From the NCBI RefSeq assembly GCF_000421565.1, contig NZ_ATXG01000003.1, forward strand, positions 186,001 through 250,000: a DNA stretch of 64,000 nt. Direction: 5' to 3'. Made by a program: the position numbers and the translations under genes. This DNA comes from Agromyces subbeticus DSM 16689. Lineage in GTDB: Bacteria > Actinomycetota > Actinomycetes > Actinomycetales > Microbacteriaceae. This document shows, in pieces, positions 26,249-34,061 of this stretch; positions within the stretch are counted from its first letter, which is position 1; the number at the start of each line of letters is the position of its first letter. Below the pieces are notes generated by a model. The model ran no database searches and was not told the DNA's origin. It worked only from the letters and a program-made list of their open reading frames with translations.

Positions 26249-26326
26249 GGTCGAGTAGGCCGCCCGCGGCCGTATCGAGACCCCGCACCAGGTCTCGATA
26301 CGCTCGCTGGCGCTCGCTACTCGACC
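26249..26326. repeat. Two inverted copies of a 34-36 bp dispersed element
   Basis: Left copy 26249-26282 starts GGTCGAGTAG and ends CGTATCGAGACC. Right copy 26291-26326 starts GGTCTCGATACG and ends CTACTCGACC, which is the reverse complement of the same ends. Each copy has its own inner inverted repeat, and the pair can fold into a long hairpin just after the decarboxylase stop. A single related 34-bp copy occurs at 53592-53625. Confidence 0.85.
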
Positions 26327-26351
26327 GACGAAACTCGTCATTGAACTATCC

Positions 26352-26384
26352 GGTTCAGTGTCGTACACTGAACCACATGGTTCA
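26352..26384. promoter_or_regulatory. Overlapping ArsR operator repeats
   Basis: GGTTCAGTGT (26352-26361) and ACACTGAACC (26365-26374) form a perfect 10-bp inverted repeat with a 3-nt centre. TGAACCA-CA-TGGTTCA (26369-26384) is a second, 7-bp palindrome that spans the start codon at 26377. The half-site TGAAC also appears at 26342-26346. This arrangement suits autorepression by the ArsR-type regulator encoded immediately downstream. Confidence 0.7.
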
Positions 26385-26733
26385 GCAACGATCGGCACCA
26401 CCGGCCCCGGCGCACCTCGACCGGGCCTTCGCGGCCCTGGCCGATGAGACGCGTCGCGACATCCTCACGCGCCTCGGCTCCGGCCCTGCCACGATCACCG
26501 AACTCGCCGAACCGAGCGGCATGACCCTCACCGGCATCCGCAAGCACGTCGACGTGCTCGAGACCGCCGGTCTCGTCACGACCGAGAAGGTCGGCCGGGC
26601 GCGCCAGGTGAGCCTCGGCTCCGAGCGATTGGACGACGCCATGGCGTGGATCACCTTCTACCAGCGGCTCTGGGCGCGTCGACTCGACGGCCTCGACGCC
26701 TACTTCACCCTCTCGAAAGGAATGGAATCATGA
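26377..26733 (+). CDS. ArsR-family winged-helix repressor
   Basis: A 118-aa repressor; ATG 26377 (MVQQRSAPP) lies directly in its operator. The core has FAALADETRRDILTRLGSGP, ITELAEPSGMTLTGIRKHVD (recognition helix) and the wing LVTTEKVGRARQVSLG. No metal-binding ELCVC motif is present, so it is one of the non-metal ArsR proteins that are typically paired with AHSA1/SRPBCC proteins. Its stop overlaps the next start by 4 nt (ATGA). Confidence 0.88.
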   Translation: MVQQRSAPPAPAHLDRAFAALADETRRDILTRLGSGPATITELAEPSGMTLTGIRKHVDVLETAGLVTTEKVGRARQVSLGSERLDDAMAWITFYQRLWARRLDGLDAYFTLSKGMES

Positions 26734-27194
26734 GCGACATCACGGCTGACGAGACGATCGGCCTCAAGGTGCAGCGACAGCTGCCCGCCACGCCTGAAGA
26801 GGTCTTCGACGCCTACACCGACGCCGAGAAGCAGAAGATCTGGTTCTCGATCCTCGATGAAGAGCCGGGCGTGGTCGAGATCGAGGTCGACCTGCGGGTC
26901 GGCGGCGTGCAGACGGCGGTGTGGGGGCCCGACCGCGACACCCTGTTCCGCGAGGTGCAGACCTTTCTCGAGATCGACCGGCCGCACCGTCTCGTCACCG
27001 AATCGACCGGCAGCGATCCCGGTGGCGAGTCGATGACGACCCACGTCGTCGTCACGTTCGAGGCGAACGACGCGGGCACGCTCATGACCGTCGAGCAGAC
27101 CGGCTTCCCGACGCCCGAGGTGCGCGACTTCTTCCAGAACGAGGTGATGATCGGCGCGTTCGATCGCATCGAGGCGTACCTCACGCGTCGCTGA
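26730..27194 (+). CDS. AHSA1/SRPBCC domain protein
   Basis: A 154-aa protein with ATG at 26730 overlapping the ArsR stop. It has the START/Bet v1-like pattern VQRQLPATPEEVFDAYTDAEKQKIWF, then EIEVDLRVGGVQTAV and the C-terminal helix VRDFFQNEVMIGAFDRIEAYL. Such proteins bind a hydrophobic ligand in a deep pocket, and the ArsR-AHSA1 pair is a common, poorly understood module. Coupled translation indicates a shared stress or ligand response. Confidence 0.88.
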   Translation: MSDITADETIGLKVQRQLPATPEEVFDAYTDAEKQKIWFSILDEEPGVVEIEVDLRVGGVQTAVWGPDRDTLFREVQTFLEIDRPHRLVTESTGSDPGGESMTTHVVVTFEANDAGTLMTVEQTGFPTPEVRDFFQNEVMIGAFDRIEAYLTRR

Positions 27195-27214
27195 CGCAGG
27201 GCTCGCGGCGTCAG
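27191..27214. terminator. Small hairpin between converging genes
   Basis: CTGACGC (27191-27197) and GCGTCAG (27208-27214) form a perfect 7-bp stem with a 10-nt loop, including the stop codon of the AHSA1 gene. A further GCGTCAG at 27222-27228 overlaps the stop of the opposing kinase gene. No T-run is present, so termination is tentative. Confidence 0.35.
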
Positions 27215-27224
27215 GCTCGCCGCG

Positions 27225-28160
27225 TCAGACGCTGGCCGACGCGATATGCCGGGCGAGCGCGCTCGTCGGCGCGACGTCGGCGAGCGCGGCGGCGCCGTCG
27301 ACGGGGTGCGCTTCACCGAGTCGGATGTCGGCGTTCGGCAGCACTGTGCGCACCGCCACACCGAACTCGCGGCCGAGCACCTCGCCCGCGAAGAGACCGC
27401 CGACACCGCAGACCGCCGCGGCCGCCGCGTCCGCCGCGTCGAGCTCGCCGACACATCGGAGCCCGGCGAGCGCGGATGTCGCGAGTTCGCGCGCCGCACC
27501 GGTCACGAGCACCTCGGCGACGGCGTCGCCGGCGGCCGCGGCATCCGCCACCGCCCGCGCATACGAGGCGATGCGCTGCACCCGCTCGGGGTCGGCCTGC
27601 AACTCGATGTACGCCGCTTCGAGATCGGGGAAGTCGGCGCGTACGACCTCGCTCAGTCCGGTCGCGTCGCCCCGCCCGTCGTGCGCACGCATGACGGCGT
27701 CGAGGCCGGCGCGGCCGAGCCAGTAGCCGCTGCCGGCGTCGCCCATGAGGTAGCCCCAGCCATCGACCCTCGCGATGTCGGAGGCACCCGCCGCGAGGGT
27801 GACGACGCCCGTGCCGGCGGCGACCACCACGCCGCGCCGGTCGCCGAGCGCGCCGAGGTACGCCGTGATGGAGTCGTGGGCGAGGTGCACGCTGCGCGCG
27901 CCGAGCGGCACCGCGGCGGCGAGCAGGTAGCCGGCGTCGCGCTCATCGTCGGTGAGCCCCGAGACGCCGAGCCCGACCCGTTCGGCCGTGCGCCCCGCCT
28001 CGTGCGCCTGCTCGATGATGCGCGCAAGTTGCGGCAGCAGCGGCAGGTCGGTGCGGATGCCAGGCGCCGACCACTCACCGATGCCCGCGGCATCCGAGTG
28101 CCTGACCTTGATGCCCGACTGCCCCGCGTCGATCGCGAGTGTGCTGGGTGCCGGACTCAT
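27225..28160 (-). CDS. BadF/BadG/BcrA/BcrD-type ATPase, probable N-acetylglucosamine kinase
   Basis: A 311-aa ASKHA-fold kinase starting at ATG 28160 (MSPAPSTLAIDAGQSGIKVR); an in-frame GTG three codons upstream is also possible. Phosphate-1 motif is AIDAGQSGIK, the sugar-binding region includes HDSITAYLGALG, phosphate-2 is GVVVAAGTGVVT and the adenosine region is EVLVTGAARELA. Family members of this length phosphorylate N-acetylglucosamine or related amino sugars. It is divergent from a PfkB sugar kinase 149 nt away. Confidence 0.8.
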   Translation of the reverse strand: MSPAPSTLAIDAGQSGIKVRHSDAAGIGEWSAPGIRTDLPLLPQLARIIEQAHEAGRTAERVGLGVSGLTDDERDAGYLLAAAVPLGARSVHLAHDSITAYLGALGDRRGVVVAAGTGVVTLAAGASDIARVDGWGYLMGDAGSGYWLGRAGLDAVMRAHDGRGDATGLSEVVRADFPDLEAAYIELQADPERVQRIASYARAVADAAAAGDAVAEVLVTGAARELATSALAGLRCVGELDAADAAAAAVCGVGGLFAGEVLGREFGVAVRTVLPNADIRLGEAHPVDGAAALADVAPTSALARHIASASV

Positions 28161-28308
28161 CGCATTCACGGCTGCGACGCTACCAGCAGGAGTCGGCATC
28201 ATCAGAGGACCCGATCCGCGCCGGAGTGCGGTGCACGCAGGCATGCGCGGTACTCCAGCGCAATTGGGGTCCTCACGGCGGTACAGCCCACCGCTACGCT
28301 GGCGCACT

Positions 28309-29190
28309 ATGAACGCGCCCATCGTCATCTCCGGCCCCGCCGCCTGGAACCGCCTCGTCTACCTCGATCACCTGCCCGAACCCGTGCCGCACATGCAGTT
28401 CGCGCTCGACGACTACGAGACCATCGGCGGCACGTCGGCCGGCAAGGCCCTCGGCCTCGCGGGCCTCGGGCGGCCGGTGCTGCTGCACACGCTGATCGCC
28501 GACGATGACGAGGGCCGCCGGGTGCGCGGCGCACTCGAAGCATCCGGAGTCGAATTCGCTGCACTTCCTGCGACCCGCACCGAGAGCCACCTGAACCTCA
28601 TGACGCGAGCGGGCGAACGGGTCTCGCTCTACCTCTCCTCCCCCGCCGACCCGGGCACGCCGCCGTCGACCGAGCTGACACAGGCGATGACGGATGCCCC
28701 GGCGATCGTGCTCGACCTCTCGGAGCGTTCGCGCGGGCTCATCGACGCGGCGCGCGCCGCCGGCACCCCGATCTGGACCGACATCCACGACTACGACGGC
28801 ACCGCCGACTTCCACCGCCCCTTCATCGACGCGGCCGACTGGATCTTCATGAACGCCGACCGCATCGGCGACGACCCCGTGCCCTTCATGGAGGAGTGCG
28901 TGCGCGGCGGGGCAACCGTCGTCGTCTGCACCCTCGGCGAGCGCGGCGCGATCGCGGTCAGCACTGGCGGGGGCGACGGCGACGAGCGGATGCAGCTGAC
29001 CGAGGTTCCGGCGGAACCTGTCGAGGTGCTCGACACCAACGGCGCCGGCGACGCGTTCATGGCGGGCGTGCTCGACGCGCATCTCGCCGGCGCCTCGCTC
29101 GCCGACGCTCTCGCCGCCGGCGCACGGCACGCCGCGACCGTGCTCACGACGCGGCACCTGCACCCGGCGCTCGACGGGCTGCTCGGCTAG
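28309..29190 (+). CDS. PfkB-family carbohydrate kinase
   Basis: A 293-aa kinase with ATG at 28309. TACGCT (28295-28300) lies 8 nt upstream and there is no Shine-Dalgarno, so it is probably leaderless. Recognisable motifs are the early GGTSAGKALGLAGLG (PfkB signature 1 region, GxxxN replaced by GTSAG) and DTNGAGDAFMAGVL (signature 2, catalytic Asp). It transfers phosphate from ATP to a sugar or nucleoside. The substrate is unknown; being divergent from a GlcNAc-kinase-like gene hints at sugar metabolism. Confidence 0.85.
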   Translation: MNAPIVISGPAAWNRLVYLDHLPEPVPHMQFALDDYETIGGTSAGKALGLAGLGRPVLLHTLIADDDEGRRVRGALEASGVEFAALPATRTESHLNLMTRAGERVSLYLSSPADPGTPPSTELTQAMTDAPAIVLDLSERSRGLIDAARAAGTPIWTDIHDYDGTADFHRPFIDAADWIFMNADRIGDDPVPFMEECVRGGATVVVCTLGERGAIAVSTGGGDGDERMQLTEVPAEPVEVLDTNGAGDAFMAGVLDAHLAGASLADALAAGARHAATVLTTRHLHPALDGLLG

Positions 29191-29308
29191 ACCGGCCGGA
29201 GCACGCGCCCGCACGTGCGGCGGCCGCAGGCGAGGTGTACCGTGTGTGCGTCGACGGTCGACGGGCGAGCGGATGCCCCGGCGCGAACGATTCGGGGAGG
29301 AATCGGCA

Positions 29309-29653
29309 ATGGTCCTGATGCACCAGCGAAGCGGCGTCGCCGAAGATGACGTCTACTGGCACGAGTCGATCGAGGGTGAATCGATCGGGTCGGGGGTCTC
29401 GCTCATCCTCACCTACGACGCGAAAGACGGGTCGGGGCCGCGGCTGCACCAGCACCCGTACACCGAGACATTCGTGATCCGCCACGGGCGCGCGCTGTTC
29501 ACGGTCGGCGACGAGCGGCTCGAGGCCGTGGGCGGGCAGATCCTCGTGGTGCCGGCGCTGACGCCGCACAAGTTCGTGGTCGTCGGCCCCGAGGCGATGA
29601 TCTCGACCCACATCCACGCGAGCCCGACGTTCATCACGGAGTGGCTCGAATAG
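29309..29653 (+). CDS. Small cupin-domain protein
   Basis: A 114-aa single-domain cupin; ATG 29309 has GGGGAGGA (29294-29301) 7 nt upstream. Motif 1 is PRLHQHPYTETFVIRHGRALF, with two His and Glu as metal ligands, and motif 2 is ILVVPALTPHKFVVVG. It probably binds a metal, but whether it is an enzyme or a sensor is unknown. It stands alone, followed by a long inverted repeat. Confidence 0.85.
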   Translation: MVLMHQRSGVAEDDVYWHESIEGESIGSGVSLILTYDAKDGSGPRLHQHPYTETFVIRHGRALFTVGDERLEAVGGQILVVPALTPHKFVVVGPEAMISTHIHASPTFITEWLE

Positions 29654-29660
29654 CCCGCCG

Positions 29661-29712
29661 GGTTCGACAGGCGCACCGCAGAGCCTGCAGTGCGGGTGGC
29701 GCCTGTCGAACC
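29661..29712. repeat. 52-bp intergenic inverted repeat with 14-bp arms
   Basis: GGTTCGACAGGCGC (29661-29674) is perfectly complementary to GCGCCTGTCGAACC (29699-29712). The intervening 24 nt include CCGC/GCGG that extend the stem after a bulge. It lies between the converging cupin and reductase genes and could act as a bidirectional terminator or be a copy of a dispersed palindromic element, as its ends resemble the GGTT...AACC ends of the 34-bp family. Confidence 0.7.
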
Positions 29713-29744
29713 ATGGGTGGCCGCGGCCCACGACGAGCCGAGGG

Positions 29745-30407
29745 TCAGGCGGCGAGCACGCGCTCCGCGAGAGCGAGGTTCGCCACGAGCTCCTCGCGGT
29801 TCTGCACCGAGACGTACGCCGGGCGATCGCGCTCGACACGCCAGCTGTCGGCGAGCGGGCCGACGACCACGGTGTCGTAGCCGAAGTCGTCGTAGAGCGC
29901 CGTCACGAGCGCGGCCGCGTCGTCGAAGTCGCTCGCCGTGGCGAGGGCGCGGCGACCCGGCGTGCCTGCAGGGGTGCCGTCGGTGAGGATCGACTGCGCC
30001 GTGATGTGGTTGAAGCCCTTCGCGACCCGCGATTCTGGCAGGTGCGCCTGCAGCACCCCCGACACCGTCGTCTCGCCGGCGTCGAGTTCGGCGAAGTGCC
30101 CGTCGCGCTCCCAGTAGTAGTTGTTCGTGTCGATCACGATCTTTCCCGCGAGCGGGGCGACGGGAACGTCGCGGTAGGCCTTGAACGGCACCGACACGAC
30201 GACGAACTCCCCCGCTTCGGCGGCTTCGGCGGGCGTGCCGGCCGTTGCGTTCGGGCCGAGCTCGGCAACGAGGTCGGCGAGGGATTCGGGCCCGCGCGAG
30301 TTGCTGATCGTCACGCGGTGGCCGAGCTTCACGAGCCCGCGGGCGACCGCGCCTCCGATGTGTCCTGCGCCGATGAGTCCGATGTGGGTGGGGGCGATGT
30401 TCGTCAT
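29745..30407 (-). CDS. NADPH-dependent F420 reductase-like oxidoreductase
   Basis: A 220-aa protein starting at ATG 30407. The N-terminal Rossmann motif is IGLIGAGHIGGAVARGLVKLGH followed by the phosphate-binding SNSRGPESL that marks NADP preference. FVVVSVPFKAY, IVIDTNNYYWERDG and VAKGFNHITAQ are characteristic of the F420H2:NADP oxidoreductase-like family. It may supply reduced F420 or reduce another small substrate. Next on the same strand is a luciferase-like fusion enzyme that could use F420; the link is inference. Confidence 0.78.
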   Translation of the reverse strand: MTNIAPTHIGLIGAGHIGGAVARGLVKLGHRVTISNSRGPESLADLVAELGPNATAGTPAEAAEAGEFVVVSVPFKAYRDVPVAPLAGKIVIDTNNYYWERDGHFAELDAGETTVSGVLQAHLPESRVAKGFNHITAQSILTDGTPAGTPGRRALATASDFDDAAALVTALYDDFGYDTVVVGPLADSWRVERDRPAYVSVQNREELVANLALAERVLAA

Positions 30408-30483
30408 GCTCGAGACAACGCGATCGTCACTCGGTTTTCATCCCGGTTCTCGAGATCTGCACGGACGTGCACCGACTCGCCGG

Positions 30484-32817
30484 TCAGGCGAGCGCCGCCT
30501 CCACGTTCGCGTTATCGCGGAACAGGTTGCCCGGGTCGACCTCGCGCTTGATCGCGCGCAACCGCTCGAGCGTCGCCGGCGGGTACGCCGCAGCCACCGC
30601 CGCAGCACCCTGCTCCGTCTCGAAGCTCACGTATGCACCACTGAAGTGCGGTGCGAGCAACTCGTTCCATCGTTCACTGGTCTGCGAGCGACTCGAGCCG
30701 AAGGCGACGACCGAGAACTCCGCCGAGCGATGCGCGAACGCCGTGGCATCCGTCGGCACATCGTGCACGGCGCCGCCGACGGCTCGCAACTGGAAGAAGT
30801 AGCTCGCCCCGCTCGCCAGGAACCGGGCGGCGTCACGGGCGAACTCGGGCGTGATGCGCCCGAGCATGCCCGTGCGTGCCGTCGGCTCGCCGTCGGCGCC
30901 GTGGCTGCCGTCGGCCGCGTTCGCCATGATCGACTCGTAGCTCGTCAGCCGCACATCCTGCCCGACGAGCGGCGCGGCCTCGGCGAGCGGCTGCAGCCGG
31001 GCGAGCACGATCTCGGGGTCGTCCGAGTCGATCACCGCCATCACCTGCGCGACGGGCGGCTGACCCGGTCGGGCACCGCCCATGATGAGAAAGCTCGTGA
31101 CGTCGCGCGGCGAGTCGACGACCCAGTCGCCCCACGCCTGCAGGAACCCAGCGGTGTCGGTCGCGTCGAACGCGAGCTGCGCGAACCCCAGGGCTCCGAC
31201 CTCGTCGACCTCGAACTCGAACGCCGTGACCACGCCGACGTTCGCCCCGGCGCCGCGCACGGCCCAGAAGAGATCGGGATGCTCCGTGGCATCCGCTCGC
31301 ACGATGCTGCCGTCGGCCAGCACCACCTCGGCGGCGCGCACGTGATCGATCGTCAGTCCGTGTTCGCGCACGAGCCAGCCGATGCCGCCCGCGGTCGCCA
31401 GGCCCCCGACGCCGACGCCCCCATAGTCGCCCGACGAGAGCGCCCAGCCGTGGGGCGCGAGGAACGCCGCGACATCCTGCCAGCGCGCGCCGGCCTCGAT
31501 GCGCACGAGTCGGCGTTCCTCGTCGAGCACCTGCATCGCGTTCAGGCGCGAGAGGTCGATCACGATGCCGCCGTCGTTCGTCGAACGGCCGCTGATGCCG
31601 TGTCCGCCGCTGCGCACGCCGAGCGGCACCTCGGGGTTCGCCCGCGCGAAGCCGATCGCGTCGGCCACTTGCGCCGCGTCGGCCGGGCGCAGCACGAGCC
31701 CCGGCGAACCGCCGCGCATATAGGTGGACTTCACACGCACGTAGCCCGCGTCGCCCGGCTCGATCGCCTCGGCGGCGAGTGAGGCGGGCACGGCGCCGTA
31801 GTCGATGCCGTCGCGGCGCTTCGCGCGCACGGCCGAGCTGCGCACGGGCGCCGTGCCCGTCGCACGTCCGGTCGCCGAGCTTCCGGACGACCCGGTGATC
31901 GAATCAGCGGATGCCGCGGCATCCGCCGACCGCAGTTCACGCGCCACCGCCTCACGGAGTGCGGGCGCGACCTCGTCGGCGAAGTGCGCGATCGTGCCGG
32001 GGTCGTCGCTCGCGAGGATGAAGGTGCCCACGCCGTCGTCGACGACGTAGGGCAGCAGCTGCTCGACCCACTGGGATGCGGGCCCGTCGAGGAACCCGCC
32101 GCCGGCGCCCGCCGAGAATCGCCCGCCGATGTTCACGAGGCGCCGGATCTCGCGCGGGTCGCGGCCCGCCCCGACCGCCGCCTGGTCGATCGTGGCGTTG
32201 CCCGCGGCGAGATCGCCGGGTTGCAGGTACGCGAGCGAGGGCAGCCAGCCGTCGCCCTTGCGGCCGATGAGGCGCAGCATGCGGGGCTTCAGCGCGCCGA
32301 TCACGATCGGGATGTTGTGGGCCGGCGCCGGCCCGCGCTTCGCGCCGTCGACACGGTAGTACTCGCCGTCGACCTCGAAGCGAGTGCGATCGCCCTGGTC
32401 CCAGATGCCGCGGATGATGTCGATGCCCTCCGAGAGCGCGTCGACCGCCTGGCCGGGTGTGAGGCGGCGGCCGCCCATCGCCTCGATCGCGTCCCAGAAG
32501 CCGCCGGCCCCGAGGCCGAGTTCGAAGCGTCCACCCGAGAGCAGGTCGAGGCTCGCGGCCGCACGCGCCAGCACGGCCGGCGGGCGAAGTGGCAGGTTCG
32601 CGACGTTCGCCGAGAGGCGGATGCGCTCGGTGCGCGCCGCCACCCACGTGAGCAGCGTCTGGGTGTCGTGGAACGCCGGCTGGTACGGGTGGTCCTGAAA
32701 GGTCACGAGGTCGTAGCCCGACGCCTCGCTGAGCTCGGCCAGACGCACCGCGTACTGCGGCGGGTCGTTCTTCGGCGTGATGAAGATGCCGAACTGCAGC
32801 TCGTGGCCGTAGTGCAT
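30484..32817 (-). CDS. Fusion of luciferase-like monooxygenase and FAD-linked (BBE-type) oxidase
   Basis: A 777-aa two-enzyme fusion. The ATG at 32817 (MHYGHELQFG) has CGGAG just upstream; an in-frame ATG 20 codons earlier is less likely. Residues 1 to about 315 are an LLM/F420-type TIM barrel (FGIFITPKNDP, LLSGGRFELGLGAGGFWDAIE, PIVIGALKPRMLRLIGRKGDG). A Ser/Ala-rich linker leads to a PCMH FAD domain with the covalent-FAD motif RSGGHGISG and VGVGGLATAGGIGWL. The usual second cysteine link is absent (SSGDYGG). The C-terminal BBE tail is VDPGNLFRDNANVE. The two flavoenzymes might channel an intermediate; the substrate is unknown. It is divergent from an HxlR regulator. Confidence 0.88.
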   Translation of the reverse strand: MHYGHELQFGIFITPKNDPPQYAVRLAELSEASGYDLVTFQDHPYQPAFHDTQTLLTWVAARTERIRLSANVANLPLRPPAVLARAAASLDLLSGGRFELGLGAGGFWDAIEAMGGRRLTPGQAVDALSEGIDIIRGIWDQGDRTRFEVDGEYYRVDGAKRGPAPAHNIPIVIGALKPRMLRLIGRKGDGWLPSLAYLQPGDLAAGNATIDQAAVGAGRDPREIRRLVNIGGRFSAGAGGGFLDGPASQWVEQLLPYVVDDGVGTFILASDDPGTIAHFADEVAPALREAVARELRSADAAASADSITGSSGSSATGRATGTAPVRSSAVRAKRRDGIDYGAVPASLAAEAIEPGDAGYVRVKSTYMRGGSPGLVLRPADAAQVADAIGFARANPEVPLGVRSGGHGISGRSTNDGGIVIDLSRLNAMQVLDEERRLVRIEAGARWQDVAAFLAPHGWALSSGDYGGVGVGGLATAGGIGWLVREHGLTIDHVRAAEVVLADGSIVRADATEHPDLFWAVRGAGANVGVVTAFEFEVDEVGALGFAQLAFDATDTAGFLQAWGDWVVDSPRDVTSFLIMGGARPGQPPVAQVMAVIDSDDPEIVLARLQPLAEAAPLVGQDVRLTSYESIMANAADGSHGADGEPTARTGMLGRITPEFARDAARFLASGASYFFQLRAVGGAVHDVPTDATAFAHRSAEFSVVAFGSSRSQTSERWNELLAPHFSGAYVSFETEQGAAAVAAAYPPATLERLRAIKREVDPGNLFRDNANVEAALA

Positions 32818-32900
32818 CGTGCTCCGATCGCTCAGCGGGCGCCACCGGGTCGGCGCCACGATTCCATCGTGCTGCACGGATGCCCCGGGCGCACGACTGA

Positions 32901-32925
32901 GGTAAGCTACTTACTTATGGTAAGC
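32901..32925. promoter_or_regulatory. Candidate HxlR operator
   Basis: GTAAG-CTA-CTTAC (32902-32914) is a perfect short palindrome and CTTA-TGG-TAAG follows at once. GGTAAGC is repeated directly at 32901-32907 and 32919-32925, spanning the hxlR start codon at 32917. HxlR regulators commonly bind such paired GTAA/TTAC half-sites between divergent genes, and here they lie between hxlR and the fusion oxidase. Confidence 0.65.
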
Positions 32926-33381
32926 AAACCAGTGCCCCAGGTCGCCGACCTCGACGAGCACCGCGCACGCCTGCACGAGCTCGGGCATATCGACGAAGCC
33001 GCGTGCCGCCGCTTCCAGGGCACCGTGGAATTCGCGGGCCGTAAGTGGAACGCCGCCATCCTCCTCGCCGGGGTGCGCGGCGCCCGCCGATTCTCGGAGT
33101 ACCGGGGCGCGGTCACCGGCATCTCCGACCGGCTGCTCGCCGCCCGCCTCAGAGAGCTCGAAGACGAGGGCGTGATCGAGCGCCACGTGCGCGCGACCAC
33201 GCCCGTGACGATCACCTACACCCCGAGCGCCGCGGGACTGCAGCTCATCGAGTTGCTGCAACCACTCGTCGAATGGCAGCAGCAGCGGGAACCGGGCGCG
33301 GGGCGAACGCACGAACGCGCCACGTCGCGACGACGGGAGCGGAGAGCTCCGCGTTCAGCTCGCGAGGTGACGCGTTCGTGA
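32917..33381 (+). CDS. HxlR-family winged-helix regulator
   Basis: A 154-aa protein with ATG at 32917 and no clear ribosome-binding site. The core contains FAGRKWNAAILLAGVRGARRFSEYR, GISDRLLAARLRELEDEGVIER and ITYTPSAAGLQLIELLQPL, the standard HxlR MarR-like fold. A basic C-terminal tail rich in Arg extends about 30 residues past the domain. It is divergent from the LLM/FAD fusion enzyme and probably represses it in response to a redox or electrophilic signal. Confidence 0.88.
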   Translation: MVSKPVPQVADLDEHRARLHELGHIDEAACRRFQGTVEFAGRKWNAAILLAGVRGARRFSEYRGAVTGISDRLLAARLRELEDEGVIERHVRATTPVTITYTPSAAGLQLIELLQPLVEWQQQREPGAGRTHERATSRRRERRAPRSAREVTRS

Positions 33382-33395
33382 GACGCGAGTCGGTG

Positions 33396-33905
33396 TTACT
33401 TCGACTCGCTGGGGGGCACCTCGGCATCGGCGGCCGGAGCGGCCGCGGCCGGAGCATCGGCCGTCACCGCCTCGTCGGCGGCCACGGCGGCGGGCGCTGA
33501 GGGCGCAGCCGGTGCCGGTGCCTCGGCGACGACCGGGCGGTCGGCCGTCACGACCGGCGCGTCGTCGAGGTCGTCGCCCTCGTCGAAGGCCTCGTCATCG
33601 ATGGCGGCAGGCGCCGCGGCAGCCGACACCGCGTTGCGGGCGGCAACGACGGCGAGCGCGTGCACGGCGAGCGCGATGACCACGGCGAGTGCGCCGGCGG
33701 TGAGCAGCAGGCCGGCGATCGTCGTCGACGACTGCGCGGTGAGCAGGCCCTCGACGTCTTGCGAGCCTGCGGTGTAGAGCTCGATCTGCTTGGCGTTCGA
33801 GGAGGCCAGGAGCCAGTAGCCCCCGCCGATCAGGGCCACCGCCACGACCCAGAGCAGGATCAGCGGCACGTTGACCTTGGAGCTGGCGGATGTGTTCACG
33901 GTCAT
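33396..33905 (-). CDS. Two-helix membrane protein with Ala/Asp-rich tail
   Basis: A 169-aa protein starting at ATG 33905. Helix 1 is VPLILLWVVAVALIGGGYWLL (about 13-33) and helix 2 is TIAGLLLTAGALAVVIALAV (about 62-82). The C-terminal ~75 residues are a low-complexity Ala/Pro/Asp/Glu tail, presumably cytoplasmic. I recognise no family. It converges on hxlR with 14 nt between the stops, and the 156-nt region upstream (33906-34061) shows no further gene. Confidence 0.65.
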   Translation of the reverse strand: MTVNTSASSKVNVPLILLWVVAVALIGGGYWLLASSNAKQIELYTAGSQDVEGLLTAQSSTTIAGLLLTAGALAVVIALAVHALAVVAARNAVSAAAAPAAIDDEAFDEGDDLDDAPVVTADRPVVAEAPAPAAPSAPAAVAADEAVTADAPAAAAPAADAEVPPSESK

Positions 33906-34061
33906 GACGTCCTTCGTATTCGAAAATCGGCCGGGTTCGACCTCAGGGCACGCTACGAGTCGAGCCTATGCGTGTCCTATGAGCCCGGAGGACATCGCCT
34001 CCGAACGGATGCCGCGACGGCTCGACGGGACGTCCGGCACACGCCGCGTCGTGTCGCCGGG

